From Clostridia bacterium (GTDB lineage: Bacteria > Bacillota > Clostridia > Christensenellales > UBA1242), in NCBI GenBank assembly GCA_017466725.1, contig JAFTTP010000002.1, forward strand, positions 131,492-195,491: a DNA stretch of 64,000 bases. Reading direction: 5' to 3'. The position numbers and the translations under genes were made by a program. Below are positions 9,377 through 17,808 of the stretch, piece after piece (position 1 is the stretch's first letter; each line of letters begins with the position of its first letter). The notes beneath the pieces were generated by a model. That model made no database searches and had not been told where the DNA came from. It saw nothing but the letters and a program-made list of their open reading frames with translations.

Positions 9377-11147
9377 AAAATTCCTCCAATTTCTTTTCTC
9401 TAATTGCTTTATTTACCAAGTTTAATTGTTGCATTATCGCCATACGTTCAGCTTGATTTTCGCTTTCTTTAAACTTTTCTGCAAGTTCTGCTTGCTTTTC
9501 TTGCAAAAGCACGCTGGCAATTGCCCACACGCACTCGTTGAAATATTTTTCATTTGCCTGACTGCTTGTCTCAGCATCCATATTTAAACAATCCTTTAGA
9601 AGTTGATTGTTTTCAACATCAAAATAATCAAAATATGAACTTACTGGAATGCCTTCCAATGCCTTGTCAATCATATCGCTATATCTTGGCAAAAGTTTTT
9701 TATAATCTATTTTTTTATTTACAAAAGGCTTGTTGTATATAAGCGAGCCAAGTATAAATCTTATAGCCCTAATATTGCCATTTTCCCTAGGAATTATAAC
9801 CTTTTGTTCTGGTGCTTTTTCTGGTTTTTGAAAGGCTGAAACAGTCCTACCAGACAACTTGTCCAAATCTCTACGCAGTACATCAATTGGTATCTGTGTA
9901 AGCGAGCGGATTTTATCTAAATAAGGCTCTTCCTCGCTGCTTGAGCCAAGTTTACTAATATGCTCAAGCGCCACTTTCGCAAACTTGCCCTTTCCATCAG
10001 CAGTAGAAAGGTCGTAATGCTTAAGTTCGCTCTTAATCAAATAGTCAGTAGGCGGAATTGCATTGTTTATAATCTTTTCAAGCGCCTCTTTGCCTTGCTG
10101 CTTTAAAATTTCATCTGGGTCACGCCCTTCTGGCATAACCGCCACAAGCACATTAAAACCTTCTTCCTTCAAAATGTCTATACTTTTAATTGTCGCTTTA
10201 ATTCCAGCCGTGTCACCATCAAAACATAGTGTAATGTTGTTTGAAAGTTTTTTAAGCTCTTTTGCATTTTCTTTTGTAAGCGCTGTACCCATGCAAGCAA
10301 CAGTGGTTTTAAAACCTGCTCGGTGCATTGCTATAACATCAATTTGCCCCTCTACAATCACAACCCGATCAATACCTTGTTGTTGTTTAAGTGCCTTAAC
10401 AAGATTTATACCAAACACAACCCTTCCTTTTTGAAAAACAACTGTCTCTGCCGTGTTTTTGTATTTAGCCATATCTGTTTTTTCAAGCGCCCTTGCGCTG
10501 AACCCTACACACTCGTTGAAGGCATTAAAAATAGGGAACATAAGCCTCTCAGCCATAACGTCATAATAGTGATCGTTTTTGACGTTTGCCACGCCTGCAT
10601 CAAGCATTTCTTTATATGTAAAGCCTTGCCTACGCAGGTATTCAATCATCTCGGTCCAGCCAAGAGAGTATCCCATCTTAAAATCTTCAAGTTCACGTCT
10701 AGTAAATCCACGTTGTTTTATGTATTCTTGTGCTTTTTTAGCTTGTGGAAGGTAAAGGTTGTCCTTATAGTGCTTATACGCACAATCCAAAAGTTTGAGC
10801 ACCCTTTCTTTTGTTTGTTTTTTTACAACTACTGTTTCATCCGCAGTATATTCTGGAATTTCCATTCCTGCGTTTTTCGCCAGTATAGCAACCGCCTCAG
10901 GAAAATCGCAAGATTCATATTTTTGAACAAACGAAATTACATCGCCCGCTTCTTTGCAACCAAAGCAATAGAAAAAACCTTCATCATTAATTGTGAAAGA
11001 AGGCGTTTTTTCATTATGAAAAGGACAACAAGCCCAATATTTACCGCCTTTTTTCTCTAGATGAATGTATTTCCCAATAACGGACACAATATCGTTTTTC
11101 TGTTTTAGCTGATAAAGCCAATCAGCAGGATAACCTTTATTTTGCAA
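9366..11147 (-). CDS. dnaG: DNA primase
   Basis: DnaG makes RNA primers at the replication fork. The N-terminal CHC2 zinc domain is clear ([12 protein letters not shown], then FYCFGC). The Toprim core has [13 protein letters not shown] and CFDGDTAG, and a helical DnaB-binding tail follows. I choose the TTG at 11147 ([19 protein letters not shown]) because TGGAG lies seven bases before it at 11155-11159. An in-frame upstream TTG at 11180 has no such site. The resulting 593 residues are the usual size. The residues before [12 protein letters not shown] differ from the common MIPEEFI start, so the exact start is the least sure part. Confidence 0.95.
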   Translation of the reverse strand: MQNKGYPADWLYQLKQKNDIVSVIGKYIHLEKKGGKYWACCPFHNEKTPSFTINDEGFFYCFGCKEAGDVISFVQKYESCDFPEAVAILAKNAGMEIPEYTADETVVVKKQTKERVLKLLDCAYKHYKDNLYLPQAKKAQEYIKQRGFTRRELEDFKMGYSLGWTEMIEYLRRQGFTYKEMLDAGVANVKNDHYYDVMAERLMFPIFNAFNECVGFSARALEKTDMAKYKNTAETVVFQKGRVVFGINLVKALKQQQGIDRVVIVEGQIDVIAMHRAGFKTTVACMGTALTKENAKELKKLSNNITLCFDGDTAGIKATIKSIDILKEEGFNVLVAVMPEGRDPDEILKQQGKEALEKIINNAIPPTDYLIKSELKHYDLSTADGKGKFAKVALEHISKLGSSSEEEPYLDKIRSLTQIPIDVLRRDLDKLSGRTVSAFQKPEKAPEQKVIIPRENGNIRAIRFILGSLIYNKPFVNKKIDYKKLLPRYSDMIDKALEGIPVSSYFDYFDVENNQLLKDCLNMDAETSSQANEKYFNECVWAIASVLLQEKQAELAEKFKESENQAERMAIMQQLNLVNKAIREKKLEEFYVR

Positions 11148-11290
11148 TCTAAAACTCCAAAATTTATACTTTAATCTCAATATACGACTATTTTTTGCAA
11201 ATTCCTTTTATTTTTTGAAAAAAGTTTATAAAAATATAATAATATCTTATACATTTTAGCTCAAAATGAAGGTTTTGGGTGTAAAATTGA

Positions 11291-11956
11291 CTAAATCAAC
11301 TGCCCTTGAAGATAGATGTTTGGTATTTTGCCCACAATTAAGCACTCGCAAATCATAACTTCAATATCAGTAGCAATCGTTTGAGTACTTGCAGGCAATA
11401 CCATACCAATATTTACAGAGACAACTAAATTTAACTTATGCAGCGTTTGATTTATGCCTGCTGAAGTAAAAGAAGAGTTTAAAGAGGTTTTTGCGCTTCC
11501 AACAGCTACCAATTGCACCACAGTAGATGGCCCCACATCGTATAAAAATGGTATTCCAGTAAACGCTCCCGTTGGAATTTCTATACCCAGATCACTTAAA
11601 TTATCAAATTTCTGTTGCAAGTCATTGGCAATCTGCTTGATGATTTGATTTACAAGCACACTGTCAACCTCAATCGTCTCAACATCACCGCTTGAAGAAT
11701 ATGAAATTTTTACCAAATCTGCATATTCAATTTGATTTTTAGTTAATACACTTCCTACAACATCCGAAACGCTTGAAGTGGCAATTGAATACACTTTTTC
11801 TTTGCTTAAATTGACAATTATAGGACAAACAACTTTAAAGTAATAAACAGCGATAAGCGCGACAACAAAAAGAAAGCAAAAACAAAAAATTTTAAACTTG
11901 GTTTTTGCTTTCAACTTTCTTTTTTTCTGAATTTTTTTCGCGCCAACACTTTGCAT
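11291..11956 (-). CDS. yunB: Sporulation protein YunB
   Basis: The 221-residue product has a basic N-terminus, one membrane segment (FKIFCFCFLFVVALIAVYYF), then a soluble domain. IEIPTGAFTGIPFLYDVGPS, FTSAGINQTLHKLNL and EVMICECLIVGKIPNIYL match YunB. In Bacillus subtilis yunB is transcribed by sigma-E in the mother cell and its loss causes a sporulation defect; the biochemical role is unknown. It stands alone on the minus strand. A CATACAAC (12029-12022) upstream resembles a sigma-E -10 box, but I see no convincing -35. Confidence 0.82.
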   Translation of the reverse strand: MQSVGAKKIQKKRKLKAKTKFKIFCFCFLFVVALIAVYYFKVVCPIIVNLSKEKVYSIATSSVSDVVGSVLTKNQIEYADLVKISYSSSGDVETIEVDSVLVNQIIKQIANDLQQKFDNLSDLGIEIPTGAFTGIPFLYDVGPSTVVQLVAVGSAKTSLNSSFTSAGINQTLHKLNLVVSVNIGMVLPASTQTIATDIEVMICECLIVGKIPNIYLQGQLI

Positions 11957-12063
11957 ATCATAGATATATGCTTGCGCTGTCGAAATTTTGACTATTACAA
12001 TACATTTTCAACATTTAGTATGTTGTATGTCATACATCACACATTTTATAGTGCGTTAATCTT

Positions 12064-12420
12064 TTAACTTTTTGTTTTTGATTTAAAAATTAAAGCAAAA
12101 ATAAAGGCAAAAATCACAGCTGCAGCGATGCCGCCCGCAGTAGCCTCAAGCCCACCAGTAAATGCCCCAATAAGCCCCTTTGCTTTTACAGCAGATATAG
12201 CACCTTTTGCAAGCGACGCACCAAATCCAATGATTGGTACGTTAATGCCAGCCTTAGCGAATGCACTTATTGGGTCAAATATCCCAAACGCCTGCAAAAC
12301 AACACCAATCAATACAAATGTCACCAAAATTCTTGCTGAAGTTATGTTTGTGTAAATAATAAGCATTTGGCCAAGCATACATATCAATCCACCAATTAAA
12401 AATACCCAAATATAATACAT
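12064..12420 (-). CDS. spoVAE: Stage V sporulation protein AE (SpoVAE)
   Basis: A 118-residue hydrophobic protein of four membrane segments with the SpoVAE patterns GGLICMLGQMLI, FDPISAFAKAGINVPIIGFG and GGLEATAGGIAAAV. It belongs to the SpoVA channel of the inner spore membrane, which moves calcium-dipicolinate into the forespore and releases it at germination. It follows spoVAD with a one-base gap. Confidence 0.93.
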   Translation of the reverse strand: MYYIWVFLIGGLICMLGQMLIIYTNITSARILVTFVLIGVVLQAFGIFDPISAFAKAGINVPIIGFGASLAKGAISAVKAKGLIGAFTGGLEATAGGIAAAVIFAFIFALIFKSKTKS

Positions 12421-12421
12421 A

Positions 12422-13504
12422 CTATCCCCCTTTCTTACTTCTGCCCTTTGATGCTGTTGTCGACTTTTTTACATCCTTGCTTTGCACGCCGCCACCTTTT
12501 GGCTTGACATCGCTCTCAAGTACAATTGCATGGCAAACGCCAGGGATTGTTTCGCCTTGTTGAGATGCCGTTGTAGACATCAATGCACCAGTCGGCATAA
12601 ATAAAACACGCTGCAATTCCCCTTTTCGCAGTTTAGAAATAATATAAGAATTCAACACCGTTGCGCTGCATCCGCATCCACTTCCTCCAGAAAGAGTATT
12701 TTGATTTCGCGTAAAGTACATTTGTCCACAATCATTGTAATTGAGCCCTAATTTTATTCCGTTCATTTCCATCAAATCAATCAATATTTCACTGCCCAAT
12801 TTACCTAGGTCACCAGTTACAATCAAATCATAGTCATCTGGCGTGCGCTCTGTTTCTCGAAAATGAGTCATCATTGTATCCATTGCAGCTGGTGCCATAG
12901 CAGCGCCCATGTCGTTTACGTCATTTACAGCATAATCAACCACCTTACCAAACGTAGCCATGGTAACCCTTGGTCCTTGCCCCTTTTGAGCCAACACGCA
13001 TGCCCCAGCGCCAGTCACAGTCCACTGAGATGTTGGCGGCCTTTGATTACCAAGTTCAAGCGGAAACCTAAATTGCCTTTCTGCCGTTGAAAAATGAGAA
13101 CCAGTTGCACAAACAATATTATCCAAATATCCACCATCTATAATCGAACTTCCAACCGCCAAGCCTTCCGCCATTGTACTGCATGCACCAAAAAGCCCCA
13201 AAAACCCCATATCAAAATTACGCGCAGCATAAGATGAAGAGATGATTTGATTTAAAAGGTCACCAGACAGCAGCAAACTTACATCTTCCGTCTTAATTCC
13301 TGCGTTTTTAATCGCGCCTGCCACAGCGCTTTCAATCATTTTTTTCTCAGCTTTTTCGTACGATTCTTCGCCAAACGAATCATCTTTCATGATATAGTCA
13401 AAATAAGATGCAAAGTTGCCCTTACCCTCTTTTGGTCCAACAATTGAGTAACTTCCAATTATAACCGGCTTATTTTCAAATATAACAGTTCTTCTTGCGC
13501 CCAT
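12422..13504 (-). CDS. spoVAD: Stage V sporulation protein AD (SpoVAD)
   Basis: A thiolase-fold protein of 360 residues; SpoVAD binds dipicolinic acid. Family blocks include FENKPVIIGSYSIVGPKEGKG, FDYIMKDDSFGEESYEKAE, FLGLFGACSTMAEGL, ATGSHFSTAERQFR and YNDCGQMYF. I prefer the ATG at 13504 over the GTG at 13510, because an AGGTG that overlaps the spoVAC stop is placed for it. The C-terminus carries about 25 extra lysine, serine and glycine-rich residues after the usual end of the family. Located in the spoVAC-AD-AE operon. Confidence 0.95.
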   Translation of the reverse strand: MGARRTVIFENKPVIIGSYSIVGPKEGKGNFASYFDYIMKDDSFGEESYEKAEKKMIESAVAGAIKNAGIKTEDVSLLLSGDLLNQIISSSYAARNFDMGFLGLFGACSTMAEGLAVGSSIIDGGYLDNIVCATGSHFSTAERQFRFPLELGNQRPPTSQWTVTGAGACVLAQKGQGPRVTMATFGKVVDYAVNDVNDMGAAMAPAAMDTMMTHFRETERTPDDYDLIVTGDLGKLGSEILIDLMEMNGIKLGLNYNDCGQMYFTRNQNTLSGGSGCGCSATVLNSYIISKLRKGELQRVLFMPTGALMSTTASQQGETIPGVCHAIVLESDVKPKGGGVQSKDVKKSTTASKGRSKKGG

Positions 13505-13510
13505 ACACAC

Positions 13511-13957
13511 CTACACAAACAAATATATAATTCCAACAATAACGCTTGAAACAACACCTACAACAATTACAGGCCCAGCAATTGTAAACATTTTTACACA
13601 GATGCCATAAATTATCCCCTCATGTTTAAATTCAAGCGATGGCGATGTGACCGAGTTTGAAAAACCAGTGATTGGCACAATTGAGCCACCACCAGCAAAC
13701 TTACCAATCTTATCGTAAACGCCAATGCCAGTCAAAAATGATGCTATAAAAATTAAAGCAATAAGGGTATACCCCCACGCTGTCTGTTCTGCCATGGTTG
13801 GAAAGCCTAAAAGAATAAGGTCGTTGATACCTTGCCCTATACAGCATATCACCCCACCAACAATAAATGAATTAAATAAACTTGGCCACGCGCGCGTTTT
13901 AGGGATTTTAGCTTTCACATATTTGTTATACGCTTGATTTCTTTCTTTTTCAGTCAT
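13511..13957 (-). CDS. spoVAC: Stage V sporulation protein AC (SpoVAC)
   Basis: A 148-residue membrane protein with about four segments. RAWPSLFNSFIVGGVICCIGQG and FAGGGSIVPITGFSNSVTSPSLEFKHEG are characteristic of SpoVAC, which acts as the mechanosensitive channel part of the dipicolinate transporter. The ATG at 13957 is chosen because AGAGGT lies just before it; an upstream ATG at 13975 overlaps that site. spoVAA and spoVAB are absent, which is usual in clostridia. Upstream, GTATG with a poor CAT-type -10 weakly resembles a forespore (sigma-G) promoter. Confidence 0.93.
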   Translation of the reverse strand: MTEKERNQAYNKYVKAKIPKTRAWPSLFNSFIVGGVICCIGQGINDLILLGFPTMAEQTAWGYTLIALIFIASFLTGIGVYDKIGKFAGGGSIVPITGFSNSVTSPSLEFKHEGIIYGICVKMFTIAGPVIVVGVVSSVIVGIIYLFV

Positions 13958-14059
13958 TTTATTACCTCTAAGCATTTATTGCCACCGCGCCGATGCTTTA
14001 AACATACAGCGCATACTTTTTCTATCAAACGCACAAACTAAAACAAACGGAGGAAAAAA

Positions 14060-15016
14060 ATGAAAAAAATCTACGTTATTTTAGCCATTGTCGCAATTTT
14101 ATCTATAAGCGGCTGCTCTTACGGAAAGGAATCTCAAGCATCGCAATCACTATCTGCCCAAATAGATAATATTGAAAAAACAGTTTCAAGCACAAGCACA
14201 AACGAAGTTATAGACGTAAGCCCATCAATCTCTGTTGACGCAAACACCACGCTTACATCATTACAAAATTACAAAGCAACCGCGTATAATAATATGATGC
14301 AAGAAGAATCGCTTAGACAAGACATACTCGCTTTAAGCGGCAGTATAAAATTGCATACTCACGCGCCATATAAACTTAATAAAACACAAGCTAATTCCAT
14401 CATAGAACTTACAACAAATCTCGGCAAAAATGCGGACAAACTTGAAAACACAAAAGGCTTAGTTAAAAACGCCGTCAAAAAGGTTAAAAGGCATTTAAAT
14501 AGCGGAGAAAAGGTAAATTTAACCCAAGCAGAAAGCAGTTATATTTCGCTTAACAACGCCATGAATGAACGATATGCATATATGAGCAATATTTACGCTA
14601 ATCTAGAACAAATTTATCGCATATTAGACATTGAAAATAATACATCTATAAGCGAGGCAGCAAATTCAACGCAACCAGAAACTGTACAAAAAGAAGGTAA
14701 AAAAGGCAATATTGACACTTTTTCAGCGCCAGCACAAAATTACCCTACCCAACCTAATCAATCAACAGCACCAGTTGACCAAGTTCAAATGCCGCCCATT
14801 ATAAACAATCAGCAATACAACCCGCCGTACAATTATGGCTATGGGATATATAATCGCGGCACGCTTAATCCAAATAGAAACACAGACACTTTTTATCCTC
14901 ATCATCGCAACATAGACACTTACCGTTTTAATCCAAATGCATATTTCTACGGAAACGGAGCATACAACAACGGATATTACAGCAATTACTATAATCAAGT
15001 ACCACCCATTGCATAA
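14060..15016 (+). CDS. Putative lipoprotein, divergent from spoVA
   Basis: The 318-residue product begins with a type II signal peptide (KKIYVILAIVAILSISGC), with the lipobox cysteine at about residue 19. A helical middle part contains a duplicated-looking pattern (SIIELTTNLGKNADKLENT, then SSYISLNNAMNERYAYM). The C-terminal 80 residues are rich in Asn, Tyr and Pro (NNGYYSNYYNQVPP) and probably disordered. I do not recognise a family. It shares an 85-base intergenic region with spoVAC, and a GCATA/GTATG motif there could serve as a forespore -35 box on both strands. A spore or forespore envelope role is therefore possible, as inference only. GGAGG precedes the ATG. Confidence 0.75.
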   Translation: MKKIYVILAIVAILSISGCSYGKESQASQSLSAQIDNIEKTVSSTSTNEVIDVSPSISVDANTTLTSLQNYKATAYNNMMQEESLRQDILALSGSIKLHTHAPYKLNKTQANSIIELTTNLGKNADKLENTKGLVKNAVKKVKRHLNSGEKVNLTQAESSYISLNNAMNERYAYMSNIYANLEQIYRILDIENNTSISEAANSTQPETVQKEGKKGNIDTFSAPAQNYPTQPNQSTAPVDQVQMPPIINNQQYNPPYNYGYGIYNRGTLNPNRNTDTFYPHHRNIDTYRFNPNAYFYGNGAYNNGYYSNYYNQVPPIA

Positions 15017-15017
15017 A

Positions 15018-15044
15018 AAACACGCCGAAAAATGCGGCGTGTTT
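15018..15044 (+). terminator. Terminator of the lipoprotein gene
   Basis: AAACACGCCG (15018-15027) pairs with CGGCGTGTTT (15035-15044) around a seven-base loop. It starts directly after the stop codon. Confidence 0.75.
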
Positions 15045-15077
15045 GAGCGTTCTCCTAAGCTCACCATCATATTATCA

Positions 15078-15119
15078 GAACACAATGTTCCATGTCAAGC
15101 AATTTTGAACAAATTGTTC
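15078..15119 (+). promoter_or_regulatory. Tandem operator-like palindromes before the XRE gene
   Basis: Two copies of GAACA-N3-TGTTC lie at 15078-15090 and 15107-15119, with centres 29 bases apart. A possible promoter overlaps the second copy (TTGAAC at 15105, 17 bases, TATAAA at 15128), with an alternative -10 TAAAAT at 15120. A small XRE repressor binding both sites to control itself is the simple reading. It is inferred, not shown. Confidence 0.6.
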
Positions 15120-15135
15120 TAAAATATTATAAAGT

Positions 15136-15342
15136 ATGAACAAATTTAATGAAAGATTAAAAGAACTTCGGCTGGAAAAAGGATTTTCAAGACAACAACT
15201 TGCAGATGGCCTTTTAGTAAGCGTGAGGCTTATATCATTTTGGGAAAACGGACAACGAGAATGCAATTTTGATATGCTTATAAAGATTGCAAATCTTTTT
15301 GACGTAACCATTGATTATCTTCTTGGCAGAACCGACTTTTAA
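15136..15342 (+). CDS. Small XRE-family helix-turn-helix regulator
   Basis: The 68-residue product is essentially one Cro/CI-type DNA-binding domain: FNERLKELRLEKGFSRQQLADGLLVSVRLISFWENGQREC, followed by MLIKIANLFDVTIDYLLGRTDF, the usual end of stand-alone XRE repressors. No effector domain is present. Two matching palindromes directly upstream suggest autoregulation. There is no ribosome binding site, and the candidate promoter ends within a few bases of the ATG, so the message may be leaderless. The gene ends four bases into sigF, which is transcribed towards it. Confidence 0.88.
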   Translation: MNKFNERLKELRLEKGFSRQQLADGLLVSVRLISFWENGQRECNFDMLIKIANLFDVTIDYLLGRTDF

Positions 15343-16064
15343 GAAGACAATTTATTTCTCATGTTCTCTAAAATCTTATTTTCAAGTCGCGAGACCTGCA
15401 CTTGAGAAATGTTTAATTCGCGTGCAATTTCGCTTTGCGTTCTATCAAAATAATACCTTAGTAGTATTATTTTTTTATCCCTTTCATTCATTTTCTTAAT
15501 CACCTCGCTTAACGCAATGTTGTCAAGCATTTTACCATTTTCATCTTCTTGCGATTCAATTCGGTCAACCAAAGTAATAGACTCAGCGTCGTCTTCAATT
15601 GGGGTGTTTAAAGATATTGGCATCTTTGCCGAATCCATTGCAAGCACTACTTCTTGCGAATCCACTTGAAAATGGCACGCAATTTCTTCAATTGTTGGAG
15701 GCCTATTATTGTCTCTTGAAAAAACTTCTGCAAATTTATTAATTTGTAAATTGAGCGTTTTAAGCGCCCTTGACACCTTAATGGCCCCATCATCACGCAT
15801 AAAGCGTTTCACCTCGCCAATCACCATAGGCACAACATAGGTTGAAAATTTAACATTAAACTGCGGATTAAAATTTTTAATCGCCTTTAAAAACCCCATG
15901 CACCCTATTTGATATAAGTCGTCATATTCTATGCCTTTGTTTCTAAAGCGTTTAATTACGCTTTTAATTAGTGGCGAGTTTTCTTCCACCAGCAACCCCT
16001 TTGCACTCTGGTCGCCCTGCTGAGCAAGCTCAACCAGATGCAAAACTTGGTCATTGTCAAGCAT
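15339..16064 (-). CDS. sigF: Sporulation sigma factor SigF
   Basis: The product is a sporulation sigma-70 factor of about 241 residues. Region 2 has YDDLYQIGCMGFLKAIKNFNPQFNVKFSTYVVPMVIGEVKRFMRDD, a block typical of SigF/SigG. Region 4 ends SEIARELNISQVQVSRLENKIL. SigF is the first forespore-specific factor and is held inactive by SpoIIAB. The gene order spoIIAA-spoIIAB-sigF separates it from SigG. The ATG at 16064 after AAGGTGGAG fits better than an upstream start at 16079; it overlaps spoIIAB by eight bases. Confidence 0.95.
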   Translation of the reverse strand: MLDNDQVLHLVELAQQGDQSAKGLLVEENSPLIKSVIKRFRNKGIEYDDLYQIGCMGFLKAIKNFNPQFNVKFSTYVVPMVIGEVKRFMRDDGAIKVSRALKTLNLQINKFAEVFSRDNNRPPTIEEIACHFQVDSQEVVLAMDSAKMPISLNTPIEDDAESITLVDRIESQEDENGKMLDNIALSEVIKKMNERDKKIILLRYYFDRTQSEIARELNISQVQVSRLENKILENMRNKLSS

Positions 16065-16506
16065 TCTCCACCTTTGCAACTACATTGTTTATTCGCTTAT
16101 ACATTGTCACCACCAAACCAGAGTTTTCGTTTGGCTTTACTTCAATTCGGTCCATAAAACTTTCCATAACCGCAAAACCCATACCACTACGCTCTTCATC
16201 CGGCTTGGTGGTAAAGAAAGGCTCTCTTGCCCTTTCTATATCTTTAATACCAATTCCGCTGTCTTTCACAACAATTTTCACCTCATCGTTCTCAAGTTCG
16301 CAGCGCACTGTAACCATGCCATTACCCTTTGGATATGCGTGCACCACGCAGTTTGTCACCGCCTCAGACACAGCAGTTTTAATGTCACCAAGCTCATCAA
16401 TTGACGGATTTAGCGGCAAACAGAAGCCAGCTACCGCCACCCTTGCAAACCCCTCATTGACCGACAACGCTTTAAAGGTTACTTCCATAAAATTCGTTTT
16501 ATTCAT
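16057..16506 (-). CDS. spoIIAB: Anti-sigma F factor and serine kinase SpoIIAB
   Basis: About 149 residues with a GHKL ATPase/kinase fold: the N box AVSEAVTNCVVHAYP, the G1 box VVKDSGIGIKDIERA and the G2 region RSGMGFAVMESFMD. SpoIIAB binds and inhibits SigF and phosphorylates SpoIIAA. The ATG at 16506 is preceded by GGGAGGATGT and is preferred to an upstream in-frame TTG. It overlaps spoIIAA and sigF, so the three products are made together. Confidence 0.95.
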   Translation of the reverse strand: MNKTNFMEVTFKALSVNEGFARVAVAGFCLPLNPSIDELGDIKTAVSEAVTNCVVHAYPKGNGMVTVRCELENDEVKIVVKDSGIGIKDIERAREPFFTTKPDEERSGMGFAVMESFMDRIEVKPNENSGLVVTMYKRINNVVAKVENA

Positions 16507-16516
16507 ACATCCTCCC

Positions 16517-16825
16517 TTAAACAATTTTAGGCATCAATTCATATAGCCCTGTCATCTTAAAAATTTTTTCCGCATGTTTTGACGGATTGCAAATGTATAT
16601 AGGTATGTTTCTGTTTCTCATTTTCTTATACCTTCCAATTAAAACACCTATTCCCGTGCTATCCATAAATTCCAGTTCAGATAAATCGATAATAATTTGC
16701 GAAAAATCGCCGCCACCAAACACATCATCCAGCGTCATCCTTGTATGACTTGCTGTGTGCTCGTCAAGCTCCCCGCTAAGCACAACATAAAGCGTGCCAT
16801 TGCAAATTTTACTTTTGATACGCAT
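16517..16825 (-). CDS. spoIIAA: Anti-anti-sigma factor SpoIIAA
   Basis: The 102-residue product has a STAS fold. GELDEHTASHTRMTLDD and IIIDLSELEFMDSTGIGVLIGRYK are diagnostic; the serine in DSTG is the residue phosphorylated by SpoIIAB. Dephosphorylated SpoIIAA frees SigF in the forespore. AAAGGAGAG lies before the ATG. First gene of the spoIIA operon. A GAATTAT upstream could be part of a sigma-H -10 box, but I do not see its -35 AGGA. Confidence 0.95.
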   Translation of the reverse strand: MRIKSKICNGTLYVVLSGELDEHTASHTRMTLDDVFGGGDFSQIIIDLSELEFMDSTGIGVLIGRYKKMRNRNIPIYICNPSKHAEKIFKMTGLYELMPKIV

Positions 16826-16900
16826 AAACTCTCCTTTGATAATTCAAGCATAACACACTTTTGTATGCGAAAAATCTATAAGAAAATCGAAAAATATAAA

Positions 16901-16923
16901 AAAAGGTGGATTATCCACCTTTT
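16901..16923 (-). terminator. Terminator of the SDR gene
   Basis: AAAAGGTGGAT (16901-16911) pairs with ATCCACCTTTT (16913-16923). On the minus strand it is followed by a run of T, and it lies after the oxidoreductase stop at 16940. Confidence 0.8.
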
Positions 16924-16939
16924 CCTTTTTTTTGTCTTT

Positions 16940-17653
16940 TTAATCTATAAATACAACTTCTCCATTGAGTTCACTTCCATCGCTAGCAAGTGAATAAACA
17001 ACCGTTGCAACATCTTCAGGCTGCAAAATTTTCATTTCGCCCAAACGTTTAATGGCATCCTTCTCTTGCTGAGAAAAACAAGCCGTCATATTTGTTTCAA
17101 CAAACTCGGGCGCAACGGTGTTAACTCGTATTTTTGAGCCTGCAAGTTCTTTGGCAAGCGACTTAGTAAGCCCAATTATGCCCGCCTTACTTGCACTGTA
17201 AACGCTTTCACAACTTCCGCCATTTACTCCATAAATTGACGAAATGTTAACAATATTGCCATGTTTTTGTTTAAGCATATGTTTGATTGCCTCGCGATTA
17301 CAATAAATTGTCCCAACAAGATTTGTTTGAATAACCACTGCAATGTCTTCATCGCTATGATCGCACAGCATTTTTTCACCCAACGATACTCCGCTGTTGC
17401 ATACAACGCAATCTAAATACACCTCATCTTTAAATGCTTGATCAAACACAGTTTGCACATGCTTTGAATTTGTTATATCAAGTTTCAACTCTGTCAATTT
17501 TACATTATATTTTTCACACAACTTTTGCAAACTTGATGCAATTTTGTGCCTATTATATGTGGCAACGATGTTGTACCCATGCTTTGCAAACTCTTCTGCA
17601 ACAGCAAGTCCAATACCACCACTTACCCCCGTAATCAAAACTGACTTTTTCAT
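16940..17653 (-). CDS. SDR-family oxidoreductase, FabG-like
   Basis: The 237-residue product has a classical short-chain dehydrogenase fold: the NADP-binding TGVSGGIG at 8-15, an NSG motif, and the catalytic Ser-Tyr-Lys set (ISSIYG, then YSASKAG). RVNTVAPEFVETNMT matches FabG-type enzymes. It could be 3-oxoacyl-ACP reductase, but no other fatty-acid gene is nearby, so the substrate is open. The conserved Asn of NNAG is here NSG, which is common in the family. AGAGGTAATAGT precedes the ATG. Confidence 0.8.
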   Translation of the reverse strand: MKKSVLITGVSGGIGLAVAEEFAKHGYNIVATYNRHKIASSLQKLCEKYNVKLTELKLDITNSKHVQTVFDQAFKDEVYLDCVVCNSGVSLGEKMLCDHSDEDIAVVIQTNLVGTIYCNREAIKHMLKQKHGNIVNISSIYGVNGGSCESVYSASKAGIIGLTKSLAKELAGSKIRVNTVAPEFVETNMTACFSQQEKDAIKRLGEMKILQPEDVATVVYSLASDGSELNGEVVFID

Positions 17654-17754
17654 ACTATTACCTCTAATACTATTTTATCACATCAAATGACTGTTTGTAA
17701 AGTTTTTCTTCATAAAGCAATCAATTTTAATGAAACCAAACAAAACACAATTAC

Positions 17755-17784
17755 TTGACTATAATTGTTTATCCATGATATACT
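17755..17784 (+). promoter_or_regulatory. Promoter of the gene at 17809
   Basis: TTGACT (17755-17760) and TATACT (17779-17784) are 18 bases apart. AAGGAGA at 17797-17803 then positions the ATG at 17809. Confidence 0.8.
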
Positions 17785-17808
17785 TAAAGTAAGCATAAGG
17801 AGACACCT

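Noticed and set aside
10323..11060. A 245-codon plus-strand frame inside dnaG
   Set aside because: It is antisense to conserved primase domains, has no ribosome site, and its product is a mixture of Cys, Phe and His typical of shadow frames.
14762..15085. Minus-strand 107-codon frame in the lipoprotein gene
   Set aside because: It mirrors the low-complexity Tyr/Asn codons of the plus strand and has no ribosome site.
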